NCBI RefSeq assembly: GCF_000382125.1 | Contig: NZ_KB907547.1 | Location: forward strand, 310,001-374,000 | Direction of reading: 5' to 3' | DNA: 64,000 nucleotides | From: Eudoraea adriatica DSM 19308 | GTDB lineage: Bacteria > Bacteroidota > Bacteroidia > Flavobacteriales > Flavobacteriaceae | Shown: positions 17,256-26,650 of the stretch, one piece after another | How the letters are laid out: the number at the start of each line of letters is the position of its first letter | Position numbering within the stretch: the first letter of the stretch is position 1 | Notes under the pieces: generated by a model | The model's input: only the letters and a program-made list of their open reading frames with translations | Database searches by the model: none | What the model was told of the DNA's origin: nothing | Translations under genes and position numbers: made by a program

Positions 17256-18269
17256 ATGGATACAACAGCAACTAAGAAATATACATTTAAAGATTTTGCG
17301 AGTGATCAGGAAGTAAGGTGGTGCCCGGGTTGTGATGACTATGTCATTCTGCGTTCCATGCAAAAAGCACTTCCCGAAATGGGACTTAAAAAAGAAGATG
17401 TAGTATTTATTTCCGGAATAGGATGTTCTTCCCGTTTTCCATATTATATGAATACATATGGAATGCACAGTATCCATGGAAGAGCCCCGGCAATAGCTTC
17501 AGGTGTTAAACTTGCCAACCCTGAACTCAGCGTATGGGTAATAACCGGTGATGGCGATTCAATGGCTATAGGCGGCAATCATTTTATTCATGTTTTAAGA
17601 CGAAATCTTGATTTGAATATCGTTTTGTTCAATAATGAGATCTACGGACTAACCAAAGGACAGTTTTCCCCAACTTCATTAGTTGGTCAAAAGACCAAAT
17701 CATCTCCCTATGGCAATACGCAACCGCCATTTTTACCCGGTGAGTTGGCTATTGGGGCGCATGCTCGTTTTTTTGCAAGAATTGGGGGAAACACCCCAAA
17801 AGAAATGACAGACATTTTTATTAAATCGGAAAAATTTAAGGGTACCTCACTGATAGAAATCCTTCAAAATTGTCCGATTTTTAATGATGGATGCTTCTCA
17901 GAATATACAGATAAGGCCGTAAGAGAAGACAAACAATTATTTGTTGAACATGGAAAACCCATGATATTTGGCAAAGAAAGAGACAAAGGTTTGATCTTAA
18001 ATGGGTTAAAATTAGAAGTAGTAACCCTTGGAGAAAATGGAATTACCGAATCGGATCTGCTTGTTCATGATGCGGAAGAAAAAGACCCTACCTTGCATCA
18101 AATGCTGGTAAGATCAGAATATCCGCTGGTAACCGGTATCATCAGGAGTTTTCCCGATATTACTTTCGAGGAACGTGTTGATGAATTAACGGCCAGGGTT
18201 AAAGCTGGTTCCAACTTTACGAAGACAGATGATCTGTTCTTCTCCGGTGAAACTTATGAGGTTAAATAA
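17256..18269 (+). CDS. korB: 2-oxoglutarate:ferredoxin oxidoreductase subunit beta
   Basis: A 337-residue TPP and Fe-S subunit. Expected [4Fe-4S] ligands include Cys23 and Cys26 (RWCPGCDD), the cysteine of GIGCSSRFPYY and that of LQNCPIFNDG. The TPP/Mg motif is GDGDSMAIGGNH, with the partner Asn in LFNNEIYGLTKGQFSPTS. There is no separate delta (ferredoxin-like) subunit, so a soluble ferredoxin must take the electrons. The stop of korB and the start of nuoA are 13 bases apart with no terminator, so the enzyme is co-transcribed with complex I. Confidence 0.93.
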   Translation: MDTTATKKYTFKDFASDQEVRWCPGCDDYVILRSMQKALPEMGLKKEDVVFISGIGCSSRFPYYMNTYGMHSIHGRAPAIASGVKLANPELSVWVITGDGDSMAIGGNHFIHVLRRNLDLNIVLFNNEIYGLTKGQFSPTSLVGQKTKSSPYGNTQPPFLPGELAIGAHARFFARIGGNTPKEMTDIFIKSEKFKGTSLIEILQNCPIFNDGCFSEYTDKAVREDKQLFVEHGKPMIFGKERDKGLILNGLKLEVVTLGENGITESDLLVHDAEEKDPTLHQMLVRSEYPLVTGIIRSFPDITFEERVDELTARVKAGSNFTKTDDLFFSGETYEVK

Positions 18270-18282
18270 TATAAATTAGCGT

Positions 18283-18633
18283 ATGGGTTCAGAAGCCATC
18301 ATTGTATTTTTTCTTGCTGGAATTGTCCTGGTTGCAGGGGCTAATTTTTTATCAAATTTAATTTCACACAAGTCAGATAACCCCCAGAAAAGGGAACCTT
18401 ATGAGAGTGGGATGACCACTATTGGACCAACATGGGTTCAGTTTAAGGTGGGGTACTATTTATTTGCTATTTTATTTTTGATTTTTGATGTTGAAGTTGC
18501 CTTTTTGGTACCCTGGGCTGTAGTATTTAAAGATATTGGTGCAATTGCATTTATTGAAATATTAATCTTCCTGGTCATTTTAGGTTTAGGCCTATTGTAC
18601 GCATGGAAAAAAGGGGCATTAAGATGGGAATAG
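18283..18633 (+). CDS. nuoA: NADH-quinone oxidoreductase (complex I) subunit A
   Basis: A 116-residue membrane subunit with three hydrophobic segments. It shows the family signatures [14 protein letters not shown] and [15 protein letters not shown], which form part of the quinone-site loop region in complex I. It directly follows korB. Its last 10 bases overlap the chosen start of nuoB. Confidence 0.95.
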   Translation: MGSEAIIVFFLAGIVLVAGANFLSNLISHKSDNPQKREPYESGMTTIGPTWVQFKVGYYLFAILFLIFDVEVAFLVPWAVVFKDIGAIAFIEILIFLVILGLGLLYAWKKGALRWE

Positions 18634-19205
18634 ATCAGAAAAACGGACCAACGGGCCAACCTGGTGAAGTTCCGGAAGACTTTCCGGGAAAAGTTATTCC
18701 GGCAGGAAACGGTGCCAATGTTATTGTAACATCCCTGGATAAAATAATAAACTGGGGAAGATCTAATTCTCTTTGGTCCCTCTATTTTGGAACGAGTTGT
18801 TGCGCTATTGAAATGATGCAGACCGGTGCAGCCCGACATGATTATTCCAGGTTTGGATTTGAAGTAGCCAGACCTTCACCCAGGCAGGCTGATTTGATCA
18901 TAATAGCAGGAACAATAGTAAACAAAATGGCGCCGGTTCTACGACGCCTATATGATCAGATGGCTGAACCAAGATATGTTATTGCAATGGGAGCCTGCGC
19001 TATTTCCGGAGGTCCATTTTTTTACAATACCTATTCGGTAGTAAAAGGAGCAGACCATGTTATTCCTGTTGATGTATATGTGCCGGGGTGTCCTCCCAGG
19101 CCTGAAGCCCTATTGGAAGGTATGCTTATGCTACAGGATAAAATAAGGACAGAAAATATGAAACATAAAACAAACCCAATTGAGGGTTTTGATGAAGGCA
19201 TATAA
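18624..19205 (+). CDS. nuoB: Complex I subunit B (N2 cluster subunit)
   Basis: A 193-residue peripheral subunit that carries the terminal [4Fe-4S] cluster N2. The ligand motifs are present: the tandem cysteines in [10 protein letters not shown], the cysteine of MGACAISGG and that of [11 protein letters not shown] chose the ATG at 18624 (MGIDQKNG), which overlaps nuoA by 10 bases; an in-frame ATG at 18603 is less likely. The N-terminal extension of about 40 residues before the conserved core is Gly/Pro-rich. Confidence 0.94.
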   Translation: MGIDQKNGPTGQPGEVPEDFPGKVIPAGNGANVIVTSLDKIINWGRSNSLWSLYFGTSCCAIEMMQTGAARHDYSRFGFEVARPSPRQADLIIIAGTIVNKMAPVLRRLYDQMAEPRYVIAMGACAISGGPFFYNTYSVVKGADHVIPVDVYVPGCPPRPEALLEGMLMLQDKIRTENMKHKTNPIEGFDEGI

Positions 19206-19214
19206 TAAAAAAAG

Positions 19215-19676
19215 ATGAAGAACGAGGAATTACAGGGGTTAATAGGCAGTTGGAGTCCTGATTTGATGTTTTCTGAAGAAGGATCCCAATACCTGAATGT
19301 AACGGTTCCAAAAGAAGAATTGCATGCCATCCTGTTCAAATTAAAACATGATGAACAGACAAGTTTTGATTATTTGTTTTGCTTAACTGGCGTAGATTGG
19401 GGGGAAGAGCTGGGTGTTGTTTACCATTTGGAATCTACAGTCTTCAGGCACAGCCTTGTTGTAAAAACTCAAACGGCAGAAAGAGAAAATCCTGCTTTGG
19501 ACTCAGTCTGCGATATTTGGGCAACAGCTGAGTTTCACGAACGTGAGGTGTTTGATTTTTTTGGAATAGAATTTACTAATCATCCTAACCTAAAACGCCT
19601 TTTCTTAACAGATGATTGGGATGGTTTCCCTTTGCGGAAAGATTATGAAGACAACATTAATATGATTATCAAATAA
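19215..19676 (+). CDS. nuoC: Complex I subunit C (30-kDa subunit)
   Basis: A 153-residue connecting subunit, at the short end for this family. The signature ATAEFHEREVFDFFGIEF leads into NHPNLKRLFLTDDWDGFPLRKDY. It is a separate gene; in many bacteria, including E. coli, nuoC and nuoD are fused. Confidence 0.94.
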   Translation: MKNEELQGLIGSWSPDLMFSEEGSQYLNVTVPKEELHAILFKLKHDEQTSFDYLFCLTGVDWGEELGVVYHLESTVFRHSLVVKTQTAERENPALDSVCDIWATAEFHEREVFDFFGIEFTNHPNLKRLFLTDDWDGFPLRKDYEDNINMIIK

Positions 19677-19682
19677 TCGGTT

Positions 19683-20804
19683 ATGGAGACAGTCACCCTC
19701 GATAGTAACTTTAAATCTGAGGAATATTTTATAAACATGGGGCCGCAGCACCCTGCTACCCATGGCGTTCTAAGGCTTTTGCTTACGATAGATGGTGAAA
19801 TTATAAAAAAAGTTGAACCGGATCTGGGTTATATTCATCGTTCCATTGAAAAAATGTGTGAACGAGATAGTTATCAGCAAATAGTTCACTTAACGGATAG
19901 AATGGATTATTTGTCGGCCAACATCAACAATGAAGCCGTTTGCCTTACAGTGGAAAATGCCCTGCAACTGGAAATACCTGAGCGGGTCAAAGTAATCAGG
20001 ACTATTATTGGAGAACTTACCAGAATATCTTCGCATTGCCTGTGGTGGGGTGTAATGGGTATGGATGTTGGTGCCTTAACCACTTATTTTTATGGCTTTA
20101 GAGACAGAGAACTCCTAAATGACATATTTGAGGAAACCTGCGGAGCACGCCTCACTATGAATTATAATGTGCCTGGCGGGTTGATGTTTGATATCCATCC
20201 TAATTTTGTAAAACGCGTAAAAGACTTTATTGCGCATTTTAAAACCAAACTACCGGAATACGATCGCCTTTTAACAAACAATATTATTTTTCAGAAAAGA
20301 ACGAAAGGGGTAGGCATCCTCAGCAAAGAAGATGCGATATCCTTTGGAGCTTCCGGCCCTGTGGGCAGGGCATCCGGCTATTCGTGTGATGTAAGAATAC
20401 ACCATCCCTACAGTGCACTGGACAAGGTAACTTTTAACGAGGCGCTGAGAACGGAAGGCGATACCTATGCCCGCTATTTGGTAAGAATTCAGGAGATGTG
20501 GGAATCCTTGGCAATTGTTGAGCAATTAATAGACAACATACCTGAAGGAGAATACAGGGTAGCAACCAACGCAGTAATAAAATTACCAAAGGGAGAATAT
20601 TATCAAAAAGTTGAAACAGCCAGAGGTGAATTAGGTGTCTATGTAATAAGTACTGGATTAAAAAGTCCCTATCGCTTGAAATTCAGATCTCCCGGATTTT
20701 CAAACCTCTCTTTGCTAAATCATATTGCTGTTGGAGGTAAAATAGGTGACCTTGTAGCTTCAATGGCAACACTTGATCTTGTAATACCCGATATAGACAG
20801 ATAA
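19683..20804 (+). CDS. nuoD: Complex I subunit D (49-kDa subunit)
   Basis: A 373-residue subunit that forms most of the quinone-binding cavity with NuoB. Family landmarks include NMGPQHPATHGVLRL, GYIHRSIEKMCE, the SYSCDVRIHHPY-like segment (GYSCDVRIHHPYSAL) and the conserved C-terminal DLVIPDIDR. The next gene is nuoH after 10 bases. The usual nuoE, nuoF and nuoG, which would sit between D and H in a 14-gene operon, are not here. Confidence 0.95.
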   Translation: METVTLDSNFKSEEYFINMGPQHPATHGVLRLLLTIDGEIIKKVEPDLGYIHRSIEKMCERDSYQQIVHLTDRMDYLSANINNEAVCLTVENALQLEIPERVKVIRTIIGELTRISSHCLWWGVMGMDVGALTTYFYGFRDRELLNDIFEETCGARLTMNYNVPGGLMFDIHPNFVKRVKDFIAHFKTKLPEYDRLLTNNIIFQKRTKGVGILSKEDAISFGASGPVGRASGYSCDVRIHHPYSALDKVTFNEALRTEGDTYARYLVRIQEMWESLAIVEQLIDNIPEGEYRVATNAVIKLPKGEYYQKVETARGELGVYVISTGLKSPYRLKFRSPGFSNLSLLNHIAVGGKIGDLVASMATLDLVIPDIDR

Positions 20805-20813
20805 AATTATGAT

Positions 20814-21878
20814 ATGACCATTGCTTTAAGTATCACAAAAAATATACACGACTGGCTCTATAGCATTATGCCCGAGACGGCAGCTATGTATGCTGAGATG
20901 GTATTGATAGCCCTTGTTTATCTCGGAGTTTTTGCAATTGCTGGTTTGTTTCTCGTACTACTAGAAAGACGGGTTGCTGCCTGGTTTCAATTGAGAATAG
21001 GTCCTAATCGCGTTGGTTTTCAAGGTTTGTTACAGACAATGGCAGATGCTATAAAGCTGCTTTCCAAAGAATTAACCGGCACGGCTAAGGCAGATAAATT
21101 CCTATATAATTTAGCTCCGTATTTTGTTATAATTTCTTCCCTAATGGCATTGAGTGTCTTTCCTTTTACACAGGAATTTCAGGCATTCGACATTAATATT
21201 GGAATCTTTTTTCTGATTGCAGTTTCTTCTATTGGAGTTATTGGAATTTTGTTAGGAGGATGGAGTTCAAACAATAAATTTGCGATGATCGGCGCAATGC
21301 GAAGTGGGGTGCAAACCATTAGTTATGAACTATCTATTGGTCTGTCGCTGCTAACCATGGTTTTAATAACAGGAAGCTTACAACTTTCGGAGATTGTGGA
21401 AGTTCAAAAATCGGGCTGGCTGATAGTTCAGGGCCATATCCCTGCTATAATAGCCTTCATGATATATATGATTGCAGGAACAGCTGAGACAAACAGGGCT
21501 CCTTTTGATATGGTTGAGGCCGAATCAGAACTAGGTGCCGGATTCCATACGGAATACTCAGGAATGAAGTTTGCCTACTTCTTTTTGGCGGAATTTATTA
21601 ATATGTTCATTATTGCAGCCATTGCAACCACCGTTTTTTTTGGGGCCTGGCTCTCTCCTTTCGGAATTACAGAATCTATTCCGATGTTGGGCGTATTTTG
21701 GTTTTTGCTTAAAGCCCTTATTCTTGTCTTTTTGATGATGTGGTTTCGGTGGACATTCCCAAGGCTAAGAATAGATCAACTGCTTACATTGGAATGGAAG
21801 TATTTATTACCCCTAAACCTTGCAAATATTGTAATTATGGCCTTGCTGGTTTGGCATAATTTAACCATTAGTTTTTAA
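20814..21878 (+). CDS. nuoH: Complex I subunit H
   Basis: A 354-residue membrane subunit with about eight helices; it contacts the quinone chamber and links the peripheral arm to the pumping arm. Landmarks are RIGPNRVGFQGLLQ, DAIKLLSKE, TNRAPFDMVEAESELGAG and HTEYSGMKFAYFFLAEF, with the conserved acidic residues intact. Confidence 0.95.
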   Translation: MTIALSITKNIHDWLYSIMPETAAMYAEMVLIALVYLGVFAIAGLFLVLLERRVAAWFQLRIGPNRVGFQGLLQTMADAIKLLSKELTGTAKADKFLYNLAPYFVIISSLMALSVFPFTQEFQAFDINIGIFFLIAVSSIGVIGILLGGWSSNNKFAMIGAMRSGVQTISYELSIGLSLLTMVLITGSLQLSEIVEVQKSGWLIVQGHIPAIIAFMIYMIAGTAETNRAPFDMVEAESELGAGFHTEYSGMKFAYFFLAEFINMFIIAAIATTVFFGAWLSPFGITESIPMLGVFWFLLKALILVFLMMWFRWTFPRLRIDQLLTLEWKYLLPLNLANIVIMALLVWHNLTISF

Positions 21879-21882
21879 TATT

Positions 21883-22359
21883 ATGAGCTACTTTTCAGAT
21901 ATATATAAAGGCATAAAATCCTTGCTCACCGGCATGAGTGTTACCGGAAAGTATTTTATAACCTCAAAGAAAGGTGCTATTACACAACAGTATCCGGATA
22001 ACAGAGAAACACTTAAAATGTTCGATCGTTTTCGCGGAGAGGTCATTATGCCACACAATGAAAATAATGAACATAGATGCACGGGCTGTCAAAAATGTGA
22101 AATCGCATGTCCAAATGGAACTATTGAAATCATTTGGGATAGAGGTATTGAGGAAAACACAGGTAAAAAAAAGAAAAAAATAGACAAGTTCGTATATCAT
22201 TTGAGCATGTGCACCATGTGCGGACTTTGTATAGATGTCTGCCCTACAGATGCTATTAAATGGGGTCAGAATTTTGAAAATTCTGTTTACGACAGAACTG
22301 CCTTAACTAGAGTTTTAAACGAACCGGGGTCCAAATTACAGGCCGGTGTAGAAGATTAA
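21883..22359 (+). CDS. nuoI: Complex I subunit I (N6a/N6b ferredoxin-like subunit)
   Basis: A 158-residue subunit carrying two [4Fe-4S] clusters, N6a and N6b. The motifs are CTGCQKCEIACP and CTMCGLCIDVCP. In EFG-less complexes this subunit is at or near the site where an external carrier could dock, since the NuoEFG electron-entry module is not there. An extra basic stretch (TGKKKKKIDK) lies between the two cluster motifs and could attract an acidic ferredoxin; that is inference. Confidence 0.95.
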   Translation: MSYFSDIYKGIKSLLTGMSVTGKYFITSKKGAITQQYPDNRETLKMFDRFRGEVIMPHNENNEHRCTGCQKCEIACPNGTIEIIWDRGIEENTGKKKKKIDKFVYHLSMCTMCGLCIDVCPTDAIKWGQNFENSVYDRTALTRVLNEPGSKLQAGVED

Positions 22360-22361
22360 AT

Positions 22362-22886
22362 ATGGAGAAAATTATTTTTTATTGCCTGGCAGCAGTGATC
22401 ATCGCATTTGGCATAGCTTCAGTAACAAGCAGAAAAATGCTTCGTTCGGTGATTTATCTTTCTTTTGTTTTAATCAGCATTGCCGGGATATTCTTTTTAA
22501 TAGATTACAATTTTCTTGCTGCAATTCAACTCACGGTCTACGCCGGTGGAATTGTTGTGCTTATTATATTTTCAGTGTTGCTGGTACATCATATTGAAAT
22601 GGAGTTAGAAATGGCCAAAGCCTCTAAAAAGATAGTGACAGCCATTGCCTGCTTAATCGGACTTGCCGTATTTTTAACTGCTATTTACTCTTATGATTTT
22701 GAAGTAATCAATAACTCTATAACCACCACAACGGCAGAAATAGGAGCCGGTTTACTAAGCTATACCGCAGGTGGCTTTATTTTACCATTCGAAGTAATTA
22801 GTGTACTCCTATTGGCAGCAATGATAGGAGCTATTGTAATTGCCAAAGGAAAAAAATTAACCGAGAACAATAACCAATCACAATGA
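22362..22886 (+). CDS. nuoJ: Complex I subunit J
   Basis: A 174-residue membrane subunit with five hydrophobic segments and the family stretch QLTVYAGGIVVLIIFSVLLV. Its end overlaps the start of nuoK by 4 bases. Confidence 0.93.
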   Translation: MEKIIFYCLAAVIIAFGIASVTSRKMLRSVIYLSFVLISIAGIFFLIDYNFLAAIQLTVYAGGIVVLIIFSVLLVHHIEMELEMAKASKKIVTAIACLIGLAVFLTAIYSYDFEVINNSITTTTAEIGAGLLSYTAGGFILPFEVISVLLLAAMIGAIVIAKGKKLTENNNQSQ

Positions 22887-23200
22887 TACCAGGAGTAAGC
22901 ATATATGAAATCCTTACCATAACTTCAATACTGTTTTTTATAGGAGTGTATGGCTTTATAACAAGAACCAATCTGATCTCAATTTTAATTTCTGTTGAAT
23001 TAATTCTAAATGCATCAGTAGTAAATTTTGTGATCATCAATAAATATTTATTCCCTGAAGCCCTTCAGGGAGTTTATTTTTCAATTTTCATTATTGCCGT
23101 TGCGGCTGCGGAAACGGCTCTGGCGGTTTCTATTATTATTAACCTGTACAGGCAAATTAGCTCGGTGGAAGTGAAGGAAATTGAAACTATGAAATACTAA
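22883..23200 (+). CDS. nuoK: Complex I subunit K
   Basis: A 105-residue membrane subunit with three helices. The conserved membrane glutamates are seen in the SVELILNA and AAAETALAVS contexts; they belong to the proton path. It overlaps nuoJ by 4 bases, which suggests translational coupling. Confidence 0.94.
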   Translation: MIPGVSIYEILTITSILFFIGVYGFITRTNLISILISVELILNASVVNFVIINKYLFPEALQGVYFSIFIIAVAAAETALAVSIIINLYRQISSVEVKEIETMKY

Positions 23201-23211
23201 TACAAACTGGT

Positions 23212-25131
23212 ATGAATCTGAACCTCGTCATTTTAATTCCCTTAATACCTCTTTTGGTGTTTTTGGTCCTCGGGCTTTTTTATAAAAAAATTAAACCTGC
23301 AGTCTCGGGATATATCGGTGTTTTAGGTTTGCTTTTCTCCACTGGTTTAGCATTGTATACAGCCTATAGGTACTTTATAGCAATCGGAAAAACAGAAGGG
23401 GTTTATAAGACCATTGTAGAAAAAACAGTTTGGATGAACTTTACGGATAGCCTGAGAATTGATATGGGGATACTATTAGATCCTATTGCAGTAATGATGC
23501 TGATCGTAGTTTCAGTTATATCCTTAATGGTTCATATTTATAGCAGGGGATATATGAAGGGCGATCCGGGTTACACCAAATATTTTGCATTTCTGTCGCT
23601 CTTCACATTTTCCATGTATGGCCTTGTTTTGGCAACCAATTTATTCCAGATCTACATTTTCTGGGAATTGGTAGGAGTATCCTCTTATTTATTAATAGGT
23701 TATTACTACACAAAGGAATCTGCTGTTGCCGCTGCTAAAAAAGCCTTTGTTGTAACGCGTTTTGCTGATCTCGGTTTTCTTATTGGTATTCTGATAATAG
23801 GATACTATACTGGCACATATGATTTTGAAACTTTGAACAACCCGGAAGGAAACAGTATATTAAATTGGGCGGCTACCTCCTTTATGGGGTTATCTGCACT
23901 AACCTGGGCATTGATTTTGATCTTTATTGGAGGGGCTGGCAAATCAGCCATGTTTCCACTGCATATCTGGTTACCGGATGCGATGGAAGGGCCAACTCCG
24001 GTTTCGGCATTAATCCATGCGGCAACCATGGTTGTTGCCGGTGTATACCTGGTGGCTCGCCTTTTCCCGATGTATTATTTTATAGAAGATGGCTTTGCCT
24101 TGAATATTGTGGCTTTTATTGGTGCCTTTACAGCTCTTTTTGCCGCTGTAATCGCCATTACCCAAACAGACATCAAAAGAGTATTGGCCTTTTCAACCAT
24201 GTCCCAATTAGGCTATATGATGCTCGCACTAGGTGTTTCAGGATATGATGGCCATGATGGTCTGGGCTTTATGTCGTCAATGTTTCACCTGTTTACACAT
24301 GCCATGTTCAAGGCCTTGTTGTTTTTATGCGCAGGTTCTGTAATTCATGCTATTCACAGTAATTACCTTAAAGACATGGGGGGGCTGCGAAAATATATGC
24401 CCATAACCAATATTACATTTTTGATAGCGGCCCTTGCAATCGCTGGCGTACCTCCCTTAGCAGGATTTTGGAGTAAGGATGAGATACTAGTCGCAGCCTT
24501 TGAACATAGCCTTTTCCTTTATGTAGTTGGTTTATTCGTTGCGGGACTGACAGCATTTTACATTTTTAGAATTTACTTTGGGATATTCTGGGGCAAAGAA
24601 GGTAATTATAAAGAAAAGCCACATGAATCCCCCGGATCTATGACCGCGCCTCTTCTGATACTGGCATTATTGAGCATTTTTGGTGGATTTATACCATTTA
24701 GTGAATTTATAAGCCCGGATAAATCGGGGTTTGAAACGCATCTCAATTTACCATTAGCAGCAGTTGCAGTTTTTGCGGGCTTGCTTGGAATTGTTCTTTC
24801 CTGGATATTCTATAAAAAGGAAAGCAAACTCGCAGACAAATTTGCAAAGGGTTTTGGAGCCTTTTACACCTGGGCCTATCATAAATTTTATTTTGATGAA
24901 TTATACCTGTTCGTTACAAAGAGAATACTTTTTAATGGTATTGCCCGTGGTGCAGCAAAATTTGATAAAAAATATGTTGATGGGACCATGGTTGGCATAG
25001 GAAATCAAACCGTTAACACATCTGAAAAAATTAAAGGTATACAGTCTGGCAAAGTTCAGGATTATGCTTTTGCATTTATAGCTGGAGCAGTAGTGCTCGC
25101 TATTATTTGTATCTATTTATGGCTGAATTAA
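23212..25131 (+). CDS. nuoL: Complex I subunit L (antiporter-like)
   Basis: A 639-residue antiporter-like proton-pumping subunit. Landmarks are FWELVGVSSYLLIGYYY, GKSAMFPLHIWLPDAMEGPTPVSAL (with HAATMVVAGVYL) and LFTHAMFKALLFL. The C-terminal region has the long amphipathic stretch expected for the lateral helix, followed by a final membrane segment. The length is normal for the family. Confidence 0.95.
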   Translation: MNLNLVILIPLIPLLVFLVLGLFYKKIKPAVSGYIGVLGLLFSTGLALYTAYRYFIAIGKTEGVYKTIVEKTVWMNFTDSLRIDMGILLDPIAVMMLIVVSVISLMVHIYSRGYMKGDPGYTKYFAFLSLFTFSMYGLVLATNLFQIYIFWELVGVSSYLLIGYYYTKESAVAAAKKAFVVTRFADLGFLIGILIIGYYTGTYDFETLNNPEGNSILNWAATSFMGLSALTWALILIFIGGAGKSAMFPLHIWLPDAMEGPTPVSALIHAATMVVAGVYLVARLFPMYYFIEDGFALNIVAFIGAFTALFAAVIAITQTDIKRVLAFSTMSQLGYMMLALGVSGYDGHDGLGFMSSMFHLFTHAMFKALLFLCAGSVIHAIHSNYLKDMGGLRKYMPITNITFLIAALAIAGVPPLAGFWSKDEILVAAFEHSLFLYVVGLFVAGLTAFYIFRIYFGIFWGKEGNYKEKPHESPGSMTAPLLILALLSIFGGFIPFSEFISPDKSGFETHLNLPLAAVAVFAGLLGIVLSWIFYKKESKLADKFAKGFGAFYTWAYHKFYFDELYLFVTKRILFNGIARGAAKFDKKYVDGTMVGIGNQTVNTSEKIKGIQSGKVQDYAFAFIAGAVVLAIICIYLWLN

Positions 25132-25140
25132 ATATATAGT

Positions 25141-26628
25141 ATGGATATTTTGTCGCTTTTTATTGTCCTGCCGGTACTTACTGTCCTGGTATTGGTTTTT
25201 ACCAAAAATCTAAAACAAGCCAGAATAGTTGCGATGGCTGGAAGTCTTGCGCAGTTGGGAATGGCAATTAATTTAATTTTTGCCTACCTCAGGGAAATAG
25301 AAACTAATGATGCCATTATGGTCTTTACCAAAGATGTTGTATGGTTTAAAAACTTTAATATTCATTACAATATAGGGGTTGACGGTATTTCTGTGGCTCT
25401 ATTGGTATTGACGGCGATTGTTGTGCTCGCCGGGGTGTTTATTTCCTGGAGAATGGAAGATTTACCAAAAGAGTTTTTCATTTCGCTAGTTGTACTTTCC
25501 ATTGGTGTATATGGCTTCTTTATTTCTATCGACCTCTTTACCATGTTTGTATTCTTCGAGATTGCGGTTATCCCAATGTATTTACTGATAGGTATCTGGG
25601 GTACCGGCCCCAGGGAATTCTCTGCAATGAAATTGACCTTAATGCTTATGGGTGCATCCGCTGTACTCCTGGTTGGGATATTGGGCATTTACTTTAACTC
25701 TGGTGCGGACGGGGGTGCCTTAACGTTTAACATCCTGGAAATAGCCAAGGTTAATATTCCTTTTGAAGTGCAAAGATTATTCTTTCCCATAACCTTTATT
25801 GGTTTTGCAGTAATAGGAGCTTTGTTTCCTTTTCATACCTGGTCCCCGGATGGTCATGCTTCGGCCCCTACGGCTGTTTCTATGTTACACGCCGGAGTAT
25901 TAATGAAACTAGGCGGCTATGGTGTGTTTAGAGTAGCTATCTATTTATTACCTGAAGGAGCATTGCACTGGTCCTGGTTTTTTATTATCCTGTCTGCTTT
26001 TGGCGTCATCTACGGAGCGTTTGCAGCTATTAAACAAACTGATTTAAAGTACATCAATGCCTATTCCTCGGTAAGCCATTTGGGCCTGGTACTATTTGCA
26101 TTACTCATGTTGAATAAAACGGCCTGGAATGGAGCCATATTACAATCACTCTCGCATGGATTTATGACAGCACTTTTCTTTGCTTTAATAGGCATGATCT
26201 ATGGAAGAACACATACCCGGGATGTTACTAAACTTGGTGGCTTGCTGAAAGTAATCCCCTTTATATCTGCAGTTTACGTTATAGCAGGTCTCGCTTCACT
26301 GGGATTACCTGGTTTTAGCGGCTTTGTGGCTGAGATGAACATTTTTGTGGGTGCCTTTGAAAATGATAATATCTTTTATAGGATCGGAACCGTGATTGCT
26401 GTATCGGCCATTGTTGTCACTGCTGTATATATATTGCGAGTTGTGGGCATTATGTTGATGGGGCCTGTAAATAATGAAGCTTACTTAAATCTTGAAAGAG
26501 TCCGATGGTATGAAAAACTTGGCATTTTCCTGCTCCTATTACCTATAATAGCGATAGGTGTTGCACCGTTGTGGTTAAGTGAACTGATCCTTCAAAGTCT
26601 GGATCCGTTTTTAAAAGGAGTGTTATAA
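25141..26628 (+). CDS. nuoM: Complex I subunit M (antiporter-like)
   Basis: A 495-residue antiporter-like pumping subunit. Landmarks are FFEIAVIPMYLLIGIWG, ALFPFHTWSPDGHASAPTA, HAGVLMKLGGYG and SHGFMTALFFALIG. It follows nuoL after 9 bases. Confidence 0.95.
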   Translation: MDILSLFIVLPVLTVLVLVFTKNLKQARIVAMAGSLAQLGMAINLIFAYLREIETNDAIMVFTKDVVWFKNFNIHYNIGVDGISVALLVLTAIVVLAGVFISWRMEDLPKEFFISLVVLSIGVYGFFISIDLFTMFVFFEIAVIPMYLLIGIWGTGPREFSAMKLTLMLMGASAVLLVGILGIYFNSGADGGALTFNILEIAKVNIPFEVQRLFFPITFIGFAVIGALFPFHTWSPDGHASAPTAVSMLHAGVLMKLGGYGVFRVAIYLLPEGALHWSWFFIILSAFGVIYGAFAAIKQTDLKYINAYSSVSHLGLVLFALLMLNKTAWNGAILQSLSHGFMTALFFALIGMIYGRTHTRDVTKLGGLLKVIPFISAVYVIAGLASLGLPGFSGFVAEMNIFVGAFENDNIFYRIGTVIAVSAIVVTAVYILRVVGIMLMGPVNNEAYLNLERVRWYEKLGIFLLLLPIIAIGVAPLWLSELILQSLDPFLKGVL

Positions 26629-26650
26629 TCAGAATAATAAATAACCAAAA